Shown: in pieces, positions 1 through 14,426 of the stretch | Position numbering within the stretch: position 1 is the stretch's first letter | Layout: each line of letters starts with the position of its first letter | Assembly (NCBI GenBank): GCA_964036315.1 | Contig: OZ038485.1 | Location: 73,695,548 to 73,759,547, forward strand | Direction of reading: 5' to 3' | Origin: Acanthosepion esculentum | Lineage: Eukaryota > Mollusca > Cephalopoda > Sepiida > Sepiidae | Length of the DNA: 64,000 bases | Notes under the pieces: generated by a model | Told to the model about the DNA's origin: nothing | The model's database searches: none | What the model saw: only the letters and a program-made list of their open reading frames with translations | Made by a program: the position numbers and the translations under genes

Positions 1-51
1 TTTATACAAAATGATGAAAATCAAAAGTACATTTCCATAGATTTATTTAGT

Positions 52-102
52 TTTATACAAAATGATGAAAATCAGAAGTACATTTACATAGATTTATTTA
101 GT
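52..102 (+). repeat. Reference monomer, TTTAC class
   Basis: Differs from the TTTCC class by one base, C to A at unit position 35, giving ACATTTACATAG. In the open frame this changes Ser to Tyr (YISID to YIYID). It is the least frequent of the three main classes (3 of the first 20 units). It tends to sit directly after the 50-bp AAATTGTG unit in A, B and C blocks. Confidence 0.95.
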
Positions 103-255
103 TTTATACAAAATGATGAAAATCAGAAGTACATTTACATAGATTTATTTAGTTTTATACAAAATGATGAAAATCAGAAGTACATTTCCATAGATTTTTT
201 TAGTTTCATACAAAATGATGAAAATCAGAAGTACATATAAATAGATTTATTTAGT

Positions 256-306
256 TTTATACAAAATGATGAAAATCAGAAGTACATTTCCATAGATTTA
301 TTTAGT
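256..306 (+). repeat. Reference monomer, TTTCC class
   Basis: This unit matches the consensus of the TTTCC class exactly, with ACATTTCCATAG at positions 30-41. Read in frame from its first base it gives FIQNDENQKYISIDLFS, 17 codons with no stop. TTTCC units commonly occur in runs of three to five, for example 10,030-10,284 and 15,433-15,680. Confidence 0.95.
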
Positions 307-357
307 TTTATACAAAATGATGAGAATCAGAAGTACATATAAATAGATTTATTTAGT

Positions 358-408
358 TTTATACAAAATGATGAAAATCAGAAGTACATATAAATAGATT
401 TATTTAGT
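358..408 (+). repeat. Reference monomer, TATAA class
   Basis: Differs from the TTTAC class at unit positions 33 (T to A) and 36 (C to A), giving ACATATAAATAG. The change creates an in-frame TAA in the 17-codon frame and a string TATAAATAG that fits the TATA-box consensus. About half the units I sampled belong to this class. In this AT-rich repeat I do not read the TATA-like string as a promoter. Confidence 0.95.
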
Positions 409-867
409 TTTATACAAAATGATGAAAATCAGAAGTACATTTCCATAGATTTATTTAGTTTTATACAAAATGATGAAAATCAGAAGTACATTTACATAGA
501 TTTATTTAGTTTTATACAAAATGATGAAAATCAGAAGTACATATAAATAGATTTATTTAGTTTTATACAAAATGATGAGAATCAGAAGTACATATAAATA
601 GATTTATTTAGTTTTATACAAAATGATGAAAATCAGAAGTACATATAAATAGATTTATTTAGTTTTATACAAAATGATGAACATCAGAAGTACATATAAA
701 TAGATTTATTTAGTTTTATACAAAATGATGAAAATCAGAAGTACATTTCCATAGATTTATTTAGTTTTATACAAAATGATGAAAATCAGAAGTACATTTC
801 CATAGATTTATTTACTTTTATACAAAATGATGAAAATCAGAAGTACATTTCCATAGATTTATTTAGT

Positions 868-916
868 CTTATACAAAATGATGAAAATCAGAAGGACATA
901 AATAGATTTATTTAGT
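868..916 (+). repeat. 49-bp monomer with 2-bp deletion
   Basis: Near position 891 the unit reads GAAGGACATAAATAG where TATAA-class units read GAAGTACATATAAATAG. Two bases are missing, so the next unit starts at 917 instead of 919. It also carries CTTATA in place of TTTATA at its start. I saw this deletion only once, so it has not spread. Confidence 0.85.
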
Positions 917-3106
917 TTTATACAAAATGATGAAAATCAGAAGTACATATAAATAGATTTATTTAGTTTTATACAAAATGATGAAAATCAGAAGTACATA
1001 TAAATAGATTTATTTAGTTTTATACAAAATGATGAAAATCAGAAGTACTTTTCCATAGATTTATTTAGTTTTATACAAAATGATGAAAATCAGAAGTACA
1101 TTTCCATAGATTTATTTACTTTTATACAAAATGATGAAAATCAGAAGTACATTTCCATAGATTTATTTAGTTTTATACAAAATGATGAAAATCAGAAGTA
1201 CATAAAAATAGATTTATTTAGTTTTATACAAAATGTTGAAAATCAGAAGTACATTTCCATAGATTTATTCAGTTTTATACAAAATAATGAAAATCAGAAG
1301 TACATATAAATAGATATATTTAGTTTTATACAAAATGATGAAAATCAGAAGTACATATAAATAGATTTATTTAGTTTTATACCAAATGATGAAAATCAGA
1401 AGTACATTTCCATAGATTGATTTAGTTTTATTCAAAATGATGAAAATCAGAAGTACATATAAATAGATTTATTTAGTTTTATACAAAATGATGAAAATCA
1501 GAAGTACATATAAATTGATTTATTTAGTTTTATACAAAATGATGAAAATCAGAAGTACATATAAATAGATATATTTAGTTTTATACAAAATGATGAAAAT
1601 CAGAAGTACATATAAATAGATTTATTTAGTTTTATACAAAATGTTGAGAATCAGAAGTACATTTCCATAGATTTATTTAGTTTTATACAAAATGATGAAA
1701 ATCAGGAGTACATTTCCATAGATTTATTTAGTTTTATACAAAATGATGAAAATCAGAAGTACATTTCCATAGATTTATTTAGTTTTATACAAAATGTTGA
1801 AAATCAGAAGTACATATAAATAGATTTATTTAGTTTTATACAAAATGATGAAAATCAGAAGTATATTTCCATAGATTTATTTAGTTTTATACAAAATAAT
1901 GAAAATCAGAAGTACATATAAATAGATATATTTAGTTTTATACAAAATGATGAAAATCAGAAGTACATATAAATAGATTTATTTAGTTTTATACAAAATG
2001 ATGAAAATCAGAAGTACATATAAATAGATTTATTTAGTTTTATACAAAATGATGAAAATCAGAAGTACATATAAATAGATTTATTTAGTTTTATACAAAA
2101 TGATAAAAATCAGAAGTACATATAAATAGATTTATTTAGTTTTATACAAAATGATGAAAATCAGAAGTACATATAAATAGATTTATTTAGTTTTATACAA
2201 AATGATGAAAATCAGAAGTACATTTCCATAGATTTATTTAGTTTTATACAAAATGTGAAAATCAGAAGTACATTTACATAGATTTATTTAGTTTTATACA
2301 AAATGATGAAAATCAGAAGTACATTTACATAGATTTATTTAGTTTTATACAAAATGATGAAAATCAGAAGTACATTTACATAGATTTATTTAGTTTTATA
2401 CAAAATGATGAAAATCAGAAGTACATTTCCATAGATTTTTTTAGTTTTATACAAAATGTTGAAAATCAGAATTACATTTACATAGATTTATTTAGTTTTA
2501 TACAAAATGATGAAAATCAGAAGTACATATAAATAGATTTATTTAGTTTTATACAAAATGATGTGAATCAGAAGTACATATAAATAGATTTATTTAGTTT
2601 TATACAAAATGATGAAAATCAGAAGTACATATAAATAGATTTATTTAGTTTTATACAAAATGATGAACATCAGAAGTACATATAAATAGATTTATTTAGT
2701 TTTATACAAATGATGAAAATCAGAAGTACATATAAATAGATTTATTTTGTTTTATACAAATGATGAAAATCAGAAGTACATATAAATAGATTTATTTAGT
2801 TTTATACAAAATGATGAAAATCAGAAGTACATTTCCATAGATTTATTTAGTTTTATACAAAATGATGAAAATCAGAAGTACATATAAATAGATTTATTTA
2901 GTTTTATACAAAATGATGAAAATCAGAAGTACATATATATAGATTTATTTAGTTTTATACAAAATGATGAAAATCAGAAGTACATATAAATAGATTTATT
3001 TAGTTTTATACAAAATGATGAAAATCAGAAGTACATTTCCATAGATTTATTTCGTTTTATACAAAATGATGAAAATCAGAAGTACATTTCCATAGATTTA
3101 TTTAGT

Positions 3107-3156
3107 TTTATACAAATTGTGAAAATCAGAAGTACATTTACATAGATTTATTTAGT
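3107..3156 (+). repeat. First 50-bp AAATTGTG monomer
   Basis: The unit reads TACAAATTGTGAAAATC where consensus reads TACAAAATGATGAAAATC, a net 1-bp loss plus substitution. The type recurs about seventy times by eye (for example near 4,590, 10,285, 25,868 and 59,935), usually at the start of an A, B or C block and after a CCACAG or TTTCC unit. Each copy shifts the forward frame by one base, and the frame entering it then meets the TAG of ACATAG. A further shortened 49-bp form, ATAAAATTGTG, is at about 13,345, 17,470, 22,912 and 32,585, marking copies of one HOR position. Confidence 0.9.
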
Positions 3157-4500
3157 TTTATACAAAATGATGAAAATCAGAAGTACATTTACATAGATTT
3201 ATTTAGTTTTATACAAAATGATGAAAATCAAAAGTACATTTCCATAGATTTATTTAGTTTTATGCAAAATGATAAAAATCAGAAGTACATTTCCATAGAT
3301 TTTTTTAGTTTTATACAAAATGATGAAAATCAGAAGTACATATAAATAGATTTATTTAGTTTTATACAAAATGATGAAAATCAGAAGTACATATAAATAG
3401 ATTTATTTAGTTTTATACAAAATGATGAATATCAGATGTACATATAAATAGATTTATTTAGTTTTATACAAAATGATGTAAATCAGATGTACATATAAAT
3501 AGATTTATTTAGTTTTATACAAAATGTTGAAAATAAGAAGTACATCTAAATAGATTTATTTAGTTTTATACAAAATGATGAAAATCAGAAGTACATATAA
3601 ATAGATTTATTTAGTTTTATACAGAATGATGAAAATCAGAAGTACATTTCCATAGATTTATTTAGTTTTATACAAAATGATGAAAATCAGAAGTACATAT
3701 AAATAGATTTATTTAGTTTTATACAAAATGATGAAAATAGGAAGTACATATAAATAGATTTATTTAGTTTTATACAAAATGATGAAAATCAGAAGTACAT
3801 ATAAATAGATTTATTTAGTTTTATACAAAATGATGAAAATCAGAAATACATATGAATAGATTTATTTACTTTTATACAAAATGATGAAAATCAGAAGTAC
3901 ATTTCCATAGATTTATTTAGTTTTATACAAAATGATGAAAATCAGAAGTACATATAAATAGATTTATTTAGTTTTATACAAAATGATGAAAATCAGAAGT
4001 ACATATAAATAGATTTATTTAGTTTTATACAAAATGATGAAAATCAGAAGTACATATAAATAGATTTATTTAGTTTTATACAAAATGATGAGAATCAGAA
4101 GTACATATAAATAGATTTATTTAGTTTCATACAAAATGATGAAAATCAGAAGTACATATAAATAGATTTATTTAGTTTTATACAAAATGATGAACATCAG
4201 AAGTACATATAAATAGATTTATTTAGTTTTATACAAAATGATGAAAATCAGAAGTACATATAAATAGATTTATTTAGTTTTATACAAAATGATGAAAATC
4301 AGAAGTACATTTCCATAGATTTATTTAGTTTTATACAAAATGATGAAAATCAGAAGTACATATAAATAGATTTATTTAGTTTTATACAAAATGATGAAAA
4401 TCAGAAGTACATATAAATAGATTTATTTAGTTTTATACAAAATGATGAAAATCAGAAGTACATATAAATAGATTTATTTAGTTTTATACAAAATGATGAA
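3157..4500 (+). repeat. D-type HOR block, oldest-looking copy
   Basis: Contains the D markers in order: TCAAAAG, GATAAAAAT, GATTTTTTT, GAATATCAGATG (3,427), GATGTAAATCAGATG, AAATAAGAAGTACATCTAAAT and AATAGGAAG (3,738). The markers lie 7,890 bp upstream of the D block at 11.1-12.5 kb. Unlike later D copies it lacks TATCTAG and ATTCCCATAG and has ACAGAATG near 3,621 and ACATATGAATAG near 3,850, so it split off before the copies between 11 and 34 kb were homogenised. Confidence 0.75.
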
Positions 4501-7500
4501 AATTAGAAGTACATTTCCATAGATTTATTTCGTTTCATACAAAATGATGAAAATCAGAAGTACATTTCCATAGATTTATTTAGTTTTATACAAATTGTGA
4601 AAATCAGAAGTACATTTACATAGATTAATTTAGTTTTATACAAAATGATGAAAATCAGAAGTACATTTACATAGATTTATTTAGTTTTATACAAAATGAT
4701 GAAAATCAGAAGTACATTTCCATAGATTTATTTAGTTTTATACAAAATGATAAAAATCAGAAGTACATTTCCATAGATTTTTTTAGTTTTATACAAAATG
4801 ATGAAAATCAGAAGTACATTTACATAGATTTATTTAGTTTTATACAAAATGAGGAAAATCAGAAGTACATATAAATAGATTTATTTAGTTTTATACAAAA
4901 TGATGAGAATCAGAAGTACATATAAATAGATTTATTTAGTTTTATACAAAATGATGAAAGTCAGAAGTACATATAAATAGATTTCTTTAGTTTTATACAA
5001 AATGATGAACATCAGAAGTACATATAAATAGATTTATTTAGTTTTATACAAAATGATGAAAATCAGAAGTACATATAAATAGATGTATTTAGTTTTATAC
5101 AAAATGATGAAAATCAGAAGTACATTTCCATAGATTTATTTAGTTTTATACAAAATGATGAAAATCAGAAGTACATTTCCATAGATTTATTTAGTTTTAT
5201 ACAAAATGATGAAAATCAGAAGTACATTTCCATAGATTTATTTAGTTTTATACAAAATGATGAAAATCAGAAGTACATTTCCATAGATGTATTTCGTTTT
5301 ATACAAAATGATGAAAATCAGAAGTACATTTCCACAGATTTATTTAGTTTTATACAAATTGTGAAAATCAGAAGTACATTTACATAGATTTATTTAGTTT
5401 TATACAAAATGATGAAAATCAGAAGTACATTTACATAGATTTATTTAGTTTTATACAAAATGATGAAAATCAAAAGTACATTTCCATAGATTTATTTAGT
5501 TTTATACAAAATGATAAAAATCAGAAGTACATTTCCATAGATTTTTTTAGTTTTATACAAAATGATGAAAATCAGAAGTACATATAAATAGATTTATTTA
5601 GTTTTATACAAAATGATGAACATCAGAAGTACATATAAATAGATTTATTTAGTTTTATAAAAATGATGAAAATCAGAAGTACATATAAATAGATTTATTT
5701 AGTTTTATACAAAATGATGAAAATCAGAAGTACATTTCCATAGATTTATTTAGTTTTATACAAAATGATGAAAATCAGAAGTACATATAAATAGATTTAT
5801 TTAGTTTTATACAAAATGATGAAAATCAGAAGTACATATAAATAGATTTATTTAGTTTTATACAAAATGATGAAAATCAGAAGTACATATAAATAGATTT
5901 ATTTAGTTTTATACAAAATGATGAAAATTAGAAGTACATTTCCATAGATTTATTTCGTTTCATACAAAATGATGAAAATCAGAAGTACATTTCCATAGAT
6001 TTATTTAGTTTTATACAAAATGATGAAAATCAGAAGTACATTTCCATAGATTTATTTAGTTTTATACAAATTGTGAAAATCAGATGTACATTTACATAGA
6101 TTTATTTAGTTTTATACAAAATGATGAAAATCAGAAGTACATTTACATAGATTTATTTAGTTTTATACAAAATGATGAAAATCAGATGTACATATAAATA
6201 GATTTATTTACTTTTATACAAAATGATGAAAATCAGAAGTACATTTCCATAGATTTATTTCGTTTCATACAAAATGATGAAAATCAGAAGTACATTTCCA
6301 TAGATTTATTTAGTTTTATACAAATTGTGAAAATCAGAAATACATTTACATAGATTTATTTAGTTTTATACAAAATGATGAAAATCAGAAGTACATTTAC
6401 ATAGATTTATTTAGTTTTATACAAAATGATGAAAATCAGAAGTACATTTCCATAGATTTATTTAGTTTTATACAAAATGATAAAAATCAGAAGTACATTT
6501 CCATAGATTTTTTTAGTTTTATACAAAATGATGAAAATCAGAAGTACATTTACATAGATTTATTTAGTTTTATACAAAATGAGGAAAATCAGAAGTACAT
6601 ATAAATAGATTTATTTAGTTTTATACAAAATGATGAGAATCAGAAGTACATATAAATAGATTTATTTAGTTTTATACAAAATGATGAAAATCAGAAGTAC
6701 ATATAAATAGATTTCTTTAGTTTTATACAAAATGATGAACATCAGAAGTACATATAAATAGATTTATTTAGTTTTATACAAAATGATGAAAATCAGAAGT
6801 ACATATAAATAGATGTATTTAGTTTTATACAAAATGATGAAAATCAGAAGTACATTTCCATAGATTTATTTAGTTTTATACAAAATGATGAAAATCAGAA
6901 GTACATTTCCATAGATGTATTTCGTTTTATACAAAATGATGAAAATCAGAAGTACATTTCCACAGATTTATTTAGTTTTATACAAATTGTGAAAATCAGA
7001 AGTACATTTACATAGATTTATTTAGTTTTATACAAAATGATGAAAATCAGAATTACATTTACATAGATTTATTTAGTTTTATACAAAATGATGAAAATCA
7101 GAAGTACATATAAATAGATTTATTTAGTTTTATACAAAATGATGTGAATCAGAAGTACATATAAATAGATTTATTTAGTTTTATACAAAATGATGAAAAT
7201 CAGAAGTACTTATAAATAGATTTATTTAGTTTTATACAAAATGATGAACATCAGAAGTACATATAAATAGATTTATTTAGTTTTATACAAAATGATGAAA
7301 ATCAGAAGTACATATAAATAGATTTATTTAGTTTTATACAAAATGATGAAAATCAGAAGTACATATAAATAGATTTATTTAGTTTTATACAAAATGATGA
7401 AAATCAGAAGTACATATAAATAGATTTATTTAGTTTTATACAAAATGATGAAAATTAGAAGTACATTTCCATAGATTTATTTCGTTTCATACAAAATGAT

Positions 7501-9030
7501 GAAAATCAGAAGTACATTTCCATAGATTTATTTAGTTTTATACAAAATGATGAAAATCAGAAGTACATTTCCATAGATTTATTTAGTTTTATACAAATTG
7601 TGAAAATCAGATGTACATTTACATAGATTTATTTAGTTTTATACAAAATGATGAAAATCAGAAGTACATTTACATAGATTGATTTAGTTTTATACAAAAT
7701 GATGAAAATCAGAAGTACATATAAATAGATTTATTTAGTTTTATACAAAATGATGAAAATCAGAAGTACATTTCCATAGATTTATTTCGTTTCATACAAA
7801 ATGATGAAAATCAGAAGTACATTTCCATAGATTTATTTAGTTTTATACAAATTGTGAAAATCAGAAATACATTTACATAGATTTATTTAGATTTATACAA
7901 AATGATGAAAATCAGAAGTACATTTACATAGATTTATTTAGTTTTATACAAAATGATGAAAATCAGAAGTACATTTCCATAGATTTATTTAGTTTTATAC
8001 AAAATGATAAAAATCAGAAGTACATTTCCATAGATTTTTTTAGTTTTATACAAAATGATGAAAATCAGAAGTACATTTACATAGATTTATTTAGTTTTAT
8101 ACAAAATGAGGAAAATCAGAAGTACATATAAATAGATTTATTTAGTTTTATACAAAATGATGAGAATCAGAAGTACATATAAATAGATTTATTTAGTTTT
8201 ATACAAAATGATGAAAATCAGAAGTACATATAAATAGATTTCTTTAGTTTTATACAAAATGATGAACATCAGAAGTACATATAAATAGATTTATTTAGTT
8301 TTATACAAAATGATGAAAATCAGAAGTACATATAAATAGATGTATTTAGTTTTATACAAAATGATGAAAATCAGAAGTACATTTCCATAGATTTATTTAG
8401 TTTTATACAAAATGATGAAAATCAGAAGTACATTTCCATAGATGTATTTCGTTTTATACAAAATGATGAAAATCAGAAGTACATTTCCACAGATTTATTT
8501 AGTTTTATACAAATTGTGAAAATCAGAAGTACATTTACATAGATTTATTTAGTTTTATACAAAATGATGAAAATCAGAATTACATTTACATAGATTTATT
8601 TAGTTTTATACAAAATGATGAAAATCAGAAGTACATATAAATAGATTTATTTAGTTTTATACAAAATGATGTGAATCAGAAGTACATATAAATAGATTTA
8701 TTTAGTTTTATACAAAATGATGAAAATCAGAAGTACATATAAATAGATTTATTTAGTTTTATACAAAATGATGAACATCAGAAGTACATATAAATAGATT
8801 TATTTAGTTTTATACAAAATGATGAAAATCAGAAGTACATATAAATAGATTTATTTTGTTTTATACAAATGATGAAAATCAGAAGTACATATAAATAGAT
8901 TTATTTAGTTTTATACAAAATGATGAAAATCAGAAGTACATTTCCATAGATTTATTTAGTTTTATACAAAATGATGAAAATCAGAAGTACATATAAATAG
9001 ATTTATTTAGTTTTATACAAAATGATGAAA
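4501..9030 (+). repeat. Mixed A, B, C and E blocks
   Basis: M1 pairs occur near 4,502, 5,928 and 7,455. Between them are three A runs (GAGGAAAAT near 4,850, 6,585 and 8,105), a C run (5.35-5.9 kb), two B runs (CAGAATTAC near 7,050 and 8,577) and an E segment with GATTGATTT near 7,680. The A runs agree with each other in nearly every marker, including GATTTCTTT, GAACAT, GATGTATTT and CCACAG, but spacing varies (about 1.74 and 1.52 kb) because flanking blocks differ. The order foreshadows the large HOR that starts at 9.03 kb. Confidence 0.75.
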
Positions 9031-12000
9031 ATTAGAAGTACATTTCCATAGATTTATTTCGTTTCATACAAAATGATGAAAATCAGAAGTACATTTCCAT
9101 AGATTTATTTAGTTTTATACAAAATGATGAAAATCAGAAGTACATTTCCATAGATTTATTTAGTTTTATACAAATTGTGAAAATCAGATGTACATTTACA
9201 TAGATTTATTTAGTTTTATACAAAATGATGAAAATCAGAAGTACATTTACATAGATTTATTTAGTTTTATACAAAATGATGAAAATCAGAAGTACATATA
9301 AATAGATTTATTTAGTTTTATACAAACTTATGAAAATCAGAAGTACATATAAATAGATTGATTTAGTTTTATACAAAATGATGAAAATCAGAAGTACATA
9401 TAAATAGATTTATTTAGTTTTATACAAAATGATGAAAATTAGAAGTACATTTCCATAGATTTATTTCGTTTCATACAAAATGATGAAAATCAGAAGTACA
9501 TTTCCATAGATTTATTTAGTTTTATACAAATTGTGAAAATCAGAAGTACATTTACATAGATTTATTTAGTTTTATACAAAATGATGAAAATCAGAAGTAC
9601 ATTTACATAGATTTATTTAGTTTTATACAAAATGATGAAAATCAGAAGTACATTTCCATAGATTTATTTAGTTTTATACAAAATGATAAAAATCAGAAGT
9701 ACATTTCCATAGATTTTTTTAGTTTTATACAAAATGATGAAAATCAGAAGTACATTTACATAGATTTATTTAGTTTTATACAAAATGAGGAAAATCAGAA
9801 GTACATATAAATAGATTTATTTAGTTTTATACAAAATGATGAGAATCAGAAGTACATATAAATAGATTTATTTAGTTTTATACAAAATGATGAAAATCAG
9901 AAGTACATATAAATAGATTTCTTTAGTTTTATACAAAATGATGAACATCAGAAGTACATATAAATAGATTTATTTAGTTTTATACAAAATGATGAAAATC
10001 AGAAGTACATATAAATAGATGTATTTAGTTTTATACAAAATGATGAAAATCAGAAGTACATTTCCATAGATTTATTTAGTTTTATACAAAATGATGAAAA
10101 TCAGAAGTACATTTCCATAGATTTATTTAGTTTTATACAAAATGATGAAAATCAGAAGTACATTTCCATAGATTTATTTAGTTTTATACAAAATGATGAA
10201 AATCAGAAGTACATTTCCATAGATGTATTTCGTTTTATACAAAATGATGAAAATCAGAAGTACATTTCCACAGATTTATTTAGTTTTATACAAATTGTGA
10301 AAATCAGAAGTACATTTACATAGATTTATTTAGTTTTATACAAAATGATGAAAATCAGAAGTACATTTACATAGATTTATTTAGTTTTATACAAAATGAT
10401 GAAAATCAAAAGTACATTTCCATAAATTTATTTAGTTTTATACAAAATGATAAAAATCAGAAGTACATTTCCATAGATTTTTTTAGTTTTATACAAAATG
10501 ATGAAAATCAGAAGTACATATAAATAGATTTATTTAGTTTTATACAAAATGATGAACATCAGAAGTACATATAAATAGATTTATTTAGTTTTATAAAAAT
10601 GATGAAAATCAGAAGTACATATAAATAGATTTATTTAGTTTTATACAAAATGATGAAAATCAGAAGTACATTTCCATAGATTTATTTAGTTTTATACAAA
10701 ATGATGAAAATCAGAAGTACATATAAATAGATTTATTTAGTTTTATACAAAATGATGAAAATCAGAAGTACATATAAATAGATTTATTTAGTTTTATACA
10801 AAATGATGAAAATCAGAAGTACATATGAATTGATTTATTTAGTTTTATACAAAATGATGAAAATTAGAAGTACATTTCCATAGATTTATTTCGTTTCATA
10901 CAAAATGATGAAAATCAGAAGTACATTTCCATAGATTTATTTAGTTTTATACAAAATGATGAAAATCAGAAGTACATTTCCATAGATTTATTTAGTTTTA
11001 TACAAATTGTGAAAATCAGAAGTACATTTACGTAGATTTATTTAGTTTTATACAAAATGATGAAAATCAGAAGTACATTTACATAGATTTATTTAGTTTT
11101 ATACAAAATGATGAAAATCAAAAGTACATTTCCATAGATTTATTTAGTTTTATACAAAATGATAAAAATCAGAAGTACATTTCCATAGATTTTTTTAGTT
11201 TTATACAAAATGATGAAAATCAGAAGTACATATAAATAGATTTATTTAGTTTTATACAAAATGATGAAAATCAGAAGTACATATAAATAGATTTATTTAG
11301 TTTTATACAAAATGATGAATATCAGATGTACATATAAATAGATTTATTTAGTTTTATACAAAATGATGTAAATCAGATGTACATATAAATAGATTTATTT
11401 AGTTTTATACAAAATGTTGAAAATAAGAAGTACATCTAAATAGATTTATTTAGTTTTATACAAAATGATGAAAATCAGAAGTACATATAAATAGATTTAT
11501 CTAGTTTTATACAAAATGATGAAAATCAGAAGTACATTTCCATAGATTTATTTAGTTTTATACAAAATGATGAAAATCAGAAGTACATATAAATAGATTT
11601 ATTTAGTTTTATACAAAATGATGAAAATAGGAAGTACATATAAATAGATTTATTTAGTTTTATACAAAATGATGAAAATCAGAAGTACATATAAATAGAT
11701 TTATTTAGTTTTATACAAAATGATGAAAATCAGAAGTACATTCCCATAGATTTATTTAGTTTTATACAAAATGATGAAAATCAGAAGTACATTTCCATAG
11801 ATTTATTTAGTTTTATACAAAATGATGAAAATCAGAAGTACATATAAATAGATTTATTTAGTTTTATACAAAATGATGAAAATCAGAAGTACATATAAAT
11901 AGATTTATTTAGTTTTATTCAAAATGATGAAAATCAGAAGTACATATAAATAGATTTATTTAGTTTTATACAAAATGATGAGAATCAGAAGTACATATAA

Positions 12001-14426
12001 ATAGATTTATTTAGTTTTATACAAAATGATGAAAATCAGAAGTACATATAAATAGATTTATTTAGTTTTATACAAAATGATGAACATCAGAAGTACATAT
12101 AAATAGATTTATTTAGTTTTATACAAAATGATGAAAATCAGAAGTACATATAAATAGATTTATTTTGTTTTATACAAAATGATGAAAATCAGAAGTACAT
12201 ATAAATAGATTTATTTAGTTTTATACAAAATGATGAAAATCAGAAGTACATTTCCATAGATTTATTTAGTTTTATACAAAATGATGAAAATCAGAAGTAC
12301 ATATAAATAGATTTATTTAGTTTTATACAAAATGATGAAAATCAGAAGTACATATAAATAGATTTATTTAGTTTTATACAAAATGATGAAAATCAGAAGT
12401 ACATATAAATAGATTTATTTAGTTTTATACAAAATGATGAAAATCAGAAGTACATATAAATAGATTGATTTAGTTTTATACAAAATGATGAAAATCAGAA
12501 GTACATATAAATAGATTTATTTAGTTTTATACAAAATGATGAAAATTAGAAGTACATTTCCATAGATTTATTTCGTTTCATACAAAATGATGAAAATCAG
12601 AAGTACATTTCCATAGATTTATTTAGTTTTATACAAATTGTGAAAATCAGAAGTACATTTACATAGATTTATTTAGTTTTATACAAAATGATGAAAATCA
12701 GAAGTACATTTACATAGATTTATTTAGTTTTATACAAAATGATGAAAATCAGAAGTACATTTCCATAGATTTATTTAGTTTTATACAAAATGATAAAAAT
12801 CAGAAGTACATTTCCATAGATTTTTTTAGTTTTATACAAAATGATGAAAATCAGAAGTACATTTACATAGATTTATTTAGTTTTATACAAAATGAGGAAA
12901 ATCAGAAGTACATATAAATAGATTTATTTAGTTTTATACAAAATGATGAGAATCAGAAGTACATATAAATAGATTTATTTAGTTTTATACAAAATGATGA
13001 AAATCAGAAGTACATATAAATAGATTTCTTTAGTTTTATACAAAATGATGAACATCAGAAGTACATATAAATAGATTTATTTAGTTTTATACAAAATGAT
13101 GAAAATCAGAAGTACATATAAATAGATGTATTTAGTTTTATACAAAATGATGAAAATCAGAAGTACATTTCCATAGATTTATTTAGTTTTATACAAAATG
13201 ATGAAAATCAGAAGTACATTTCCATAGATTTATTTAGTTTTATACAAAATGATGAAAATCAGAAGTACATTTCCATAGATGTATTTCGTTTTATACAAAA
13301 TGATGAAAATCAGAAGTACATTTCCACAGATTTATTTAGTTTTATAAAATTGTGAAAATCAGAAGTACATTTACATAGATTTATTTAGTTTTATACAAAA
13401 TGATGAAAATCAGAAGTACATTTACATAGATTTATTTAGTTTTATACAAAATGATGAAAATCAAAAGTACATTTCCATAGATTTATTTAGTTTTATACAA
13501 AATGATAAAAATCAGAAGTACATTTCCATAGATTTTTTTAGTTTTATACAAAATGATGAAAATCAGAAGTACATATAAATAGATTTATTTAGTTTTATAC
13601 AAAATGATGAACATCAGAAGTACATATAAATAGATTTATTTAGTTTTATAAAAATGATGAAAATCAGAAGTACATATAAATAGATTTATTTAGTTTTATA
13701 CAAAATGATGAAAATCAGAAGTACATTTCCATAGATTTATTTAGTTTTATACAAAATGATGAAAATCAGAAGTACATATAAATAGATGTATTTAGTTTTA
13801 TACAAAATGATGAAAATCAGAAGTACATTTCCATAGATTTATTTAGTTTTATACAAAATGATGAAAATCAGAAGTACATTTCCATAGATGTATTTCGTTT
13901 TATACAAAATGATGAAAATCAGAAGTACATTTCCACAGATTTATTTAGTTTTATACAAATTGTGAAAATCAGAAGTACATTTACATAGATTTATTTAGTT
14001 TTATACAAAATGATGAAAATCAGAATTACATTTACATAGATTTATTTAGTTTTATACAAAATGATGAAAATCAGAAGTACATATAAATAGATTTATTTAG
14101 TTTTATACAAAATGATGTGAATCAGAAGTACATATAAATAGATTTATTTAGTTTTATACAAAATGATGAAAATCAGAAGTACATATAAATAGATTTATTT
14201 AGTTTTATACAAAATGATGAACATCAGAAGTACATATAAATAGATTTATTTAGTTTTATACAAAATGATGAAAATCAGAAGTACATATAAATAGATTTAT
14301 TTAGTTTTATACAAAATGATGAAAATCAGAAGTACATTTCCATAGATTTATTTAGTTTTATACAAAATGATGAAAATCAGAAGTACATATAAATAGATTT
14401 ATTTAGTTTTATACAAAATGATGAAA
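9031..14426 (+). repeat. Large HOR supercopy 1 (5,396 bp)
   Basis: Starts at the M1 unit (TTAG at 9,032). Order: M1, E with CAAACTTATG (9,323), M1 (9,439), A, C with CATAAATTTA (10,421), M1 (10,864), full D (11.1-12.5 kb), M1 (12,546), A, C-like run with the 49-bp ATAAAATTGTG unit, short A/B run, then M1 again at 14,428. Four markers (TTAG at 9,032, 9,439 and 10,864; CAAACTTA at 9,323) all recur exactly 5,396 bp later. Confidence 0.88.
10015..10320 (+). other. Longest traced open run in the 17-codon frame, not called as a gene
   Basis: After the TAA of a TATAA unit (10,012-10,014), five TTTCC units and the shifted start of an AAATTGTG unit stay open for 102 codons, ending at TAG 10,321-10,323. 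The run has no ATG in frame. Copies occur in each A block with four or five TTTCC units, for example near 15.4-15.7, 27.4-27.65 and 56.3-56.6 kb. The run is a product of which monomer classes happen to be adjacent, so I list it only to document the coding potential. Confidence 0.6.

Larger units (their letters stand above)
1..3106 (+). repeat. Left domain: loosely ordered monomers
   Basis: Here monomer classes follow one another without the clear repeating block order seen from 3.2 kb onward, and private variants are more common (TTTACTTTT near 811 and 1,116, CAGGAG at 1,703, GTATATTT near 1,861, ACCAAATG at 1,381, AATAATG at 1,281 and 1,891). No AAATTGTG unit occurs before 3,107. Parts match distant domains: about 1,500-2,200 aligns with about 48,030-48,730, and 1,281-1,450 aligns with about 62,178-62,400. 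Two adjacent 50-bp units, each with one A lost from TACAAAATG, lie at about 2,700-2,800. Confidence 0.75.

Noticed and set aside
3427..3520. GATGTAAATCAG read as a stop-bearing unit
   Set aside because: In the 17-codon frame it is GAT GTA AAT, a Glu to Val change; the TAA is out of frame.
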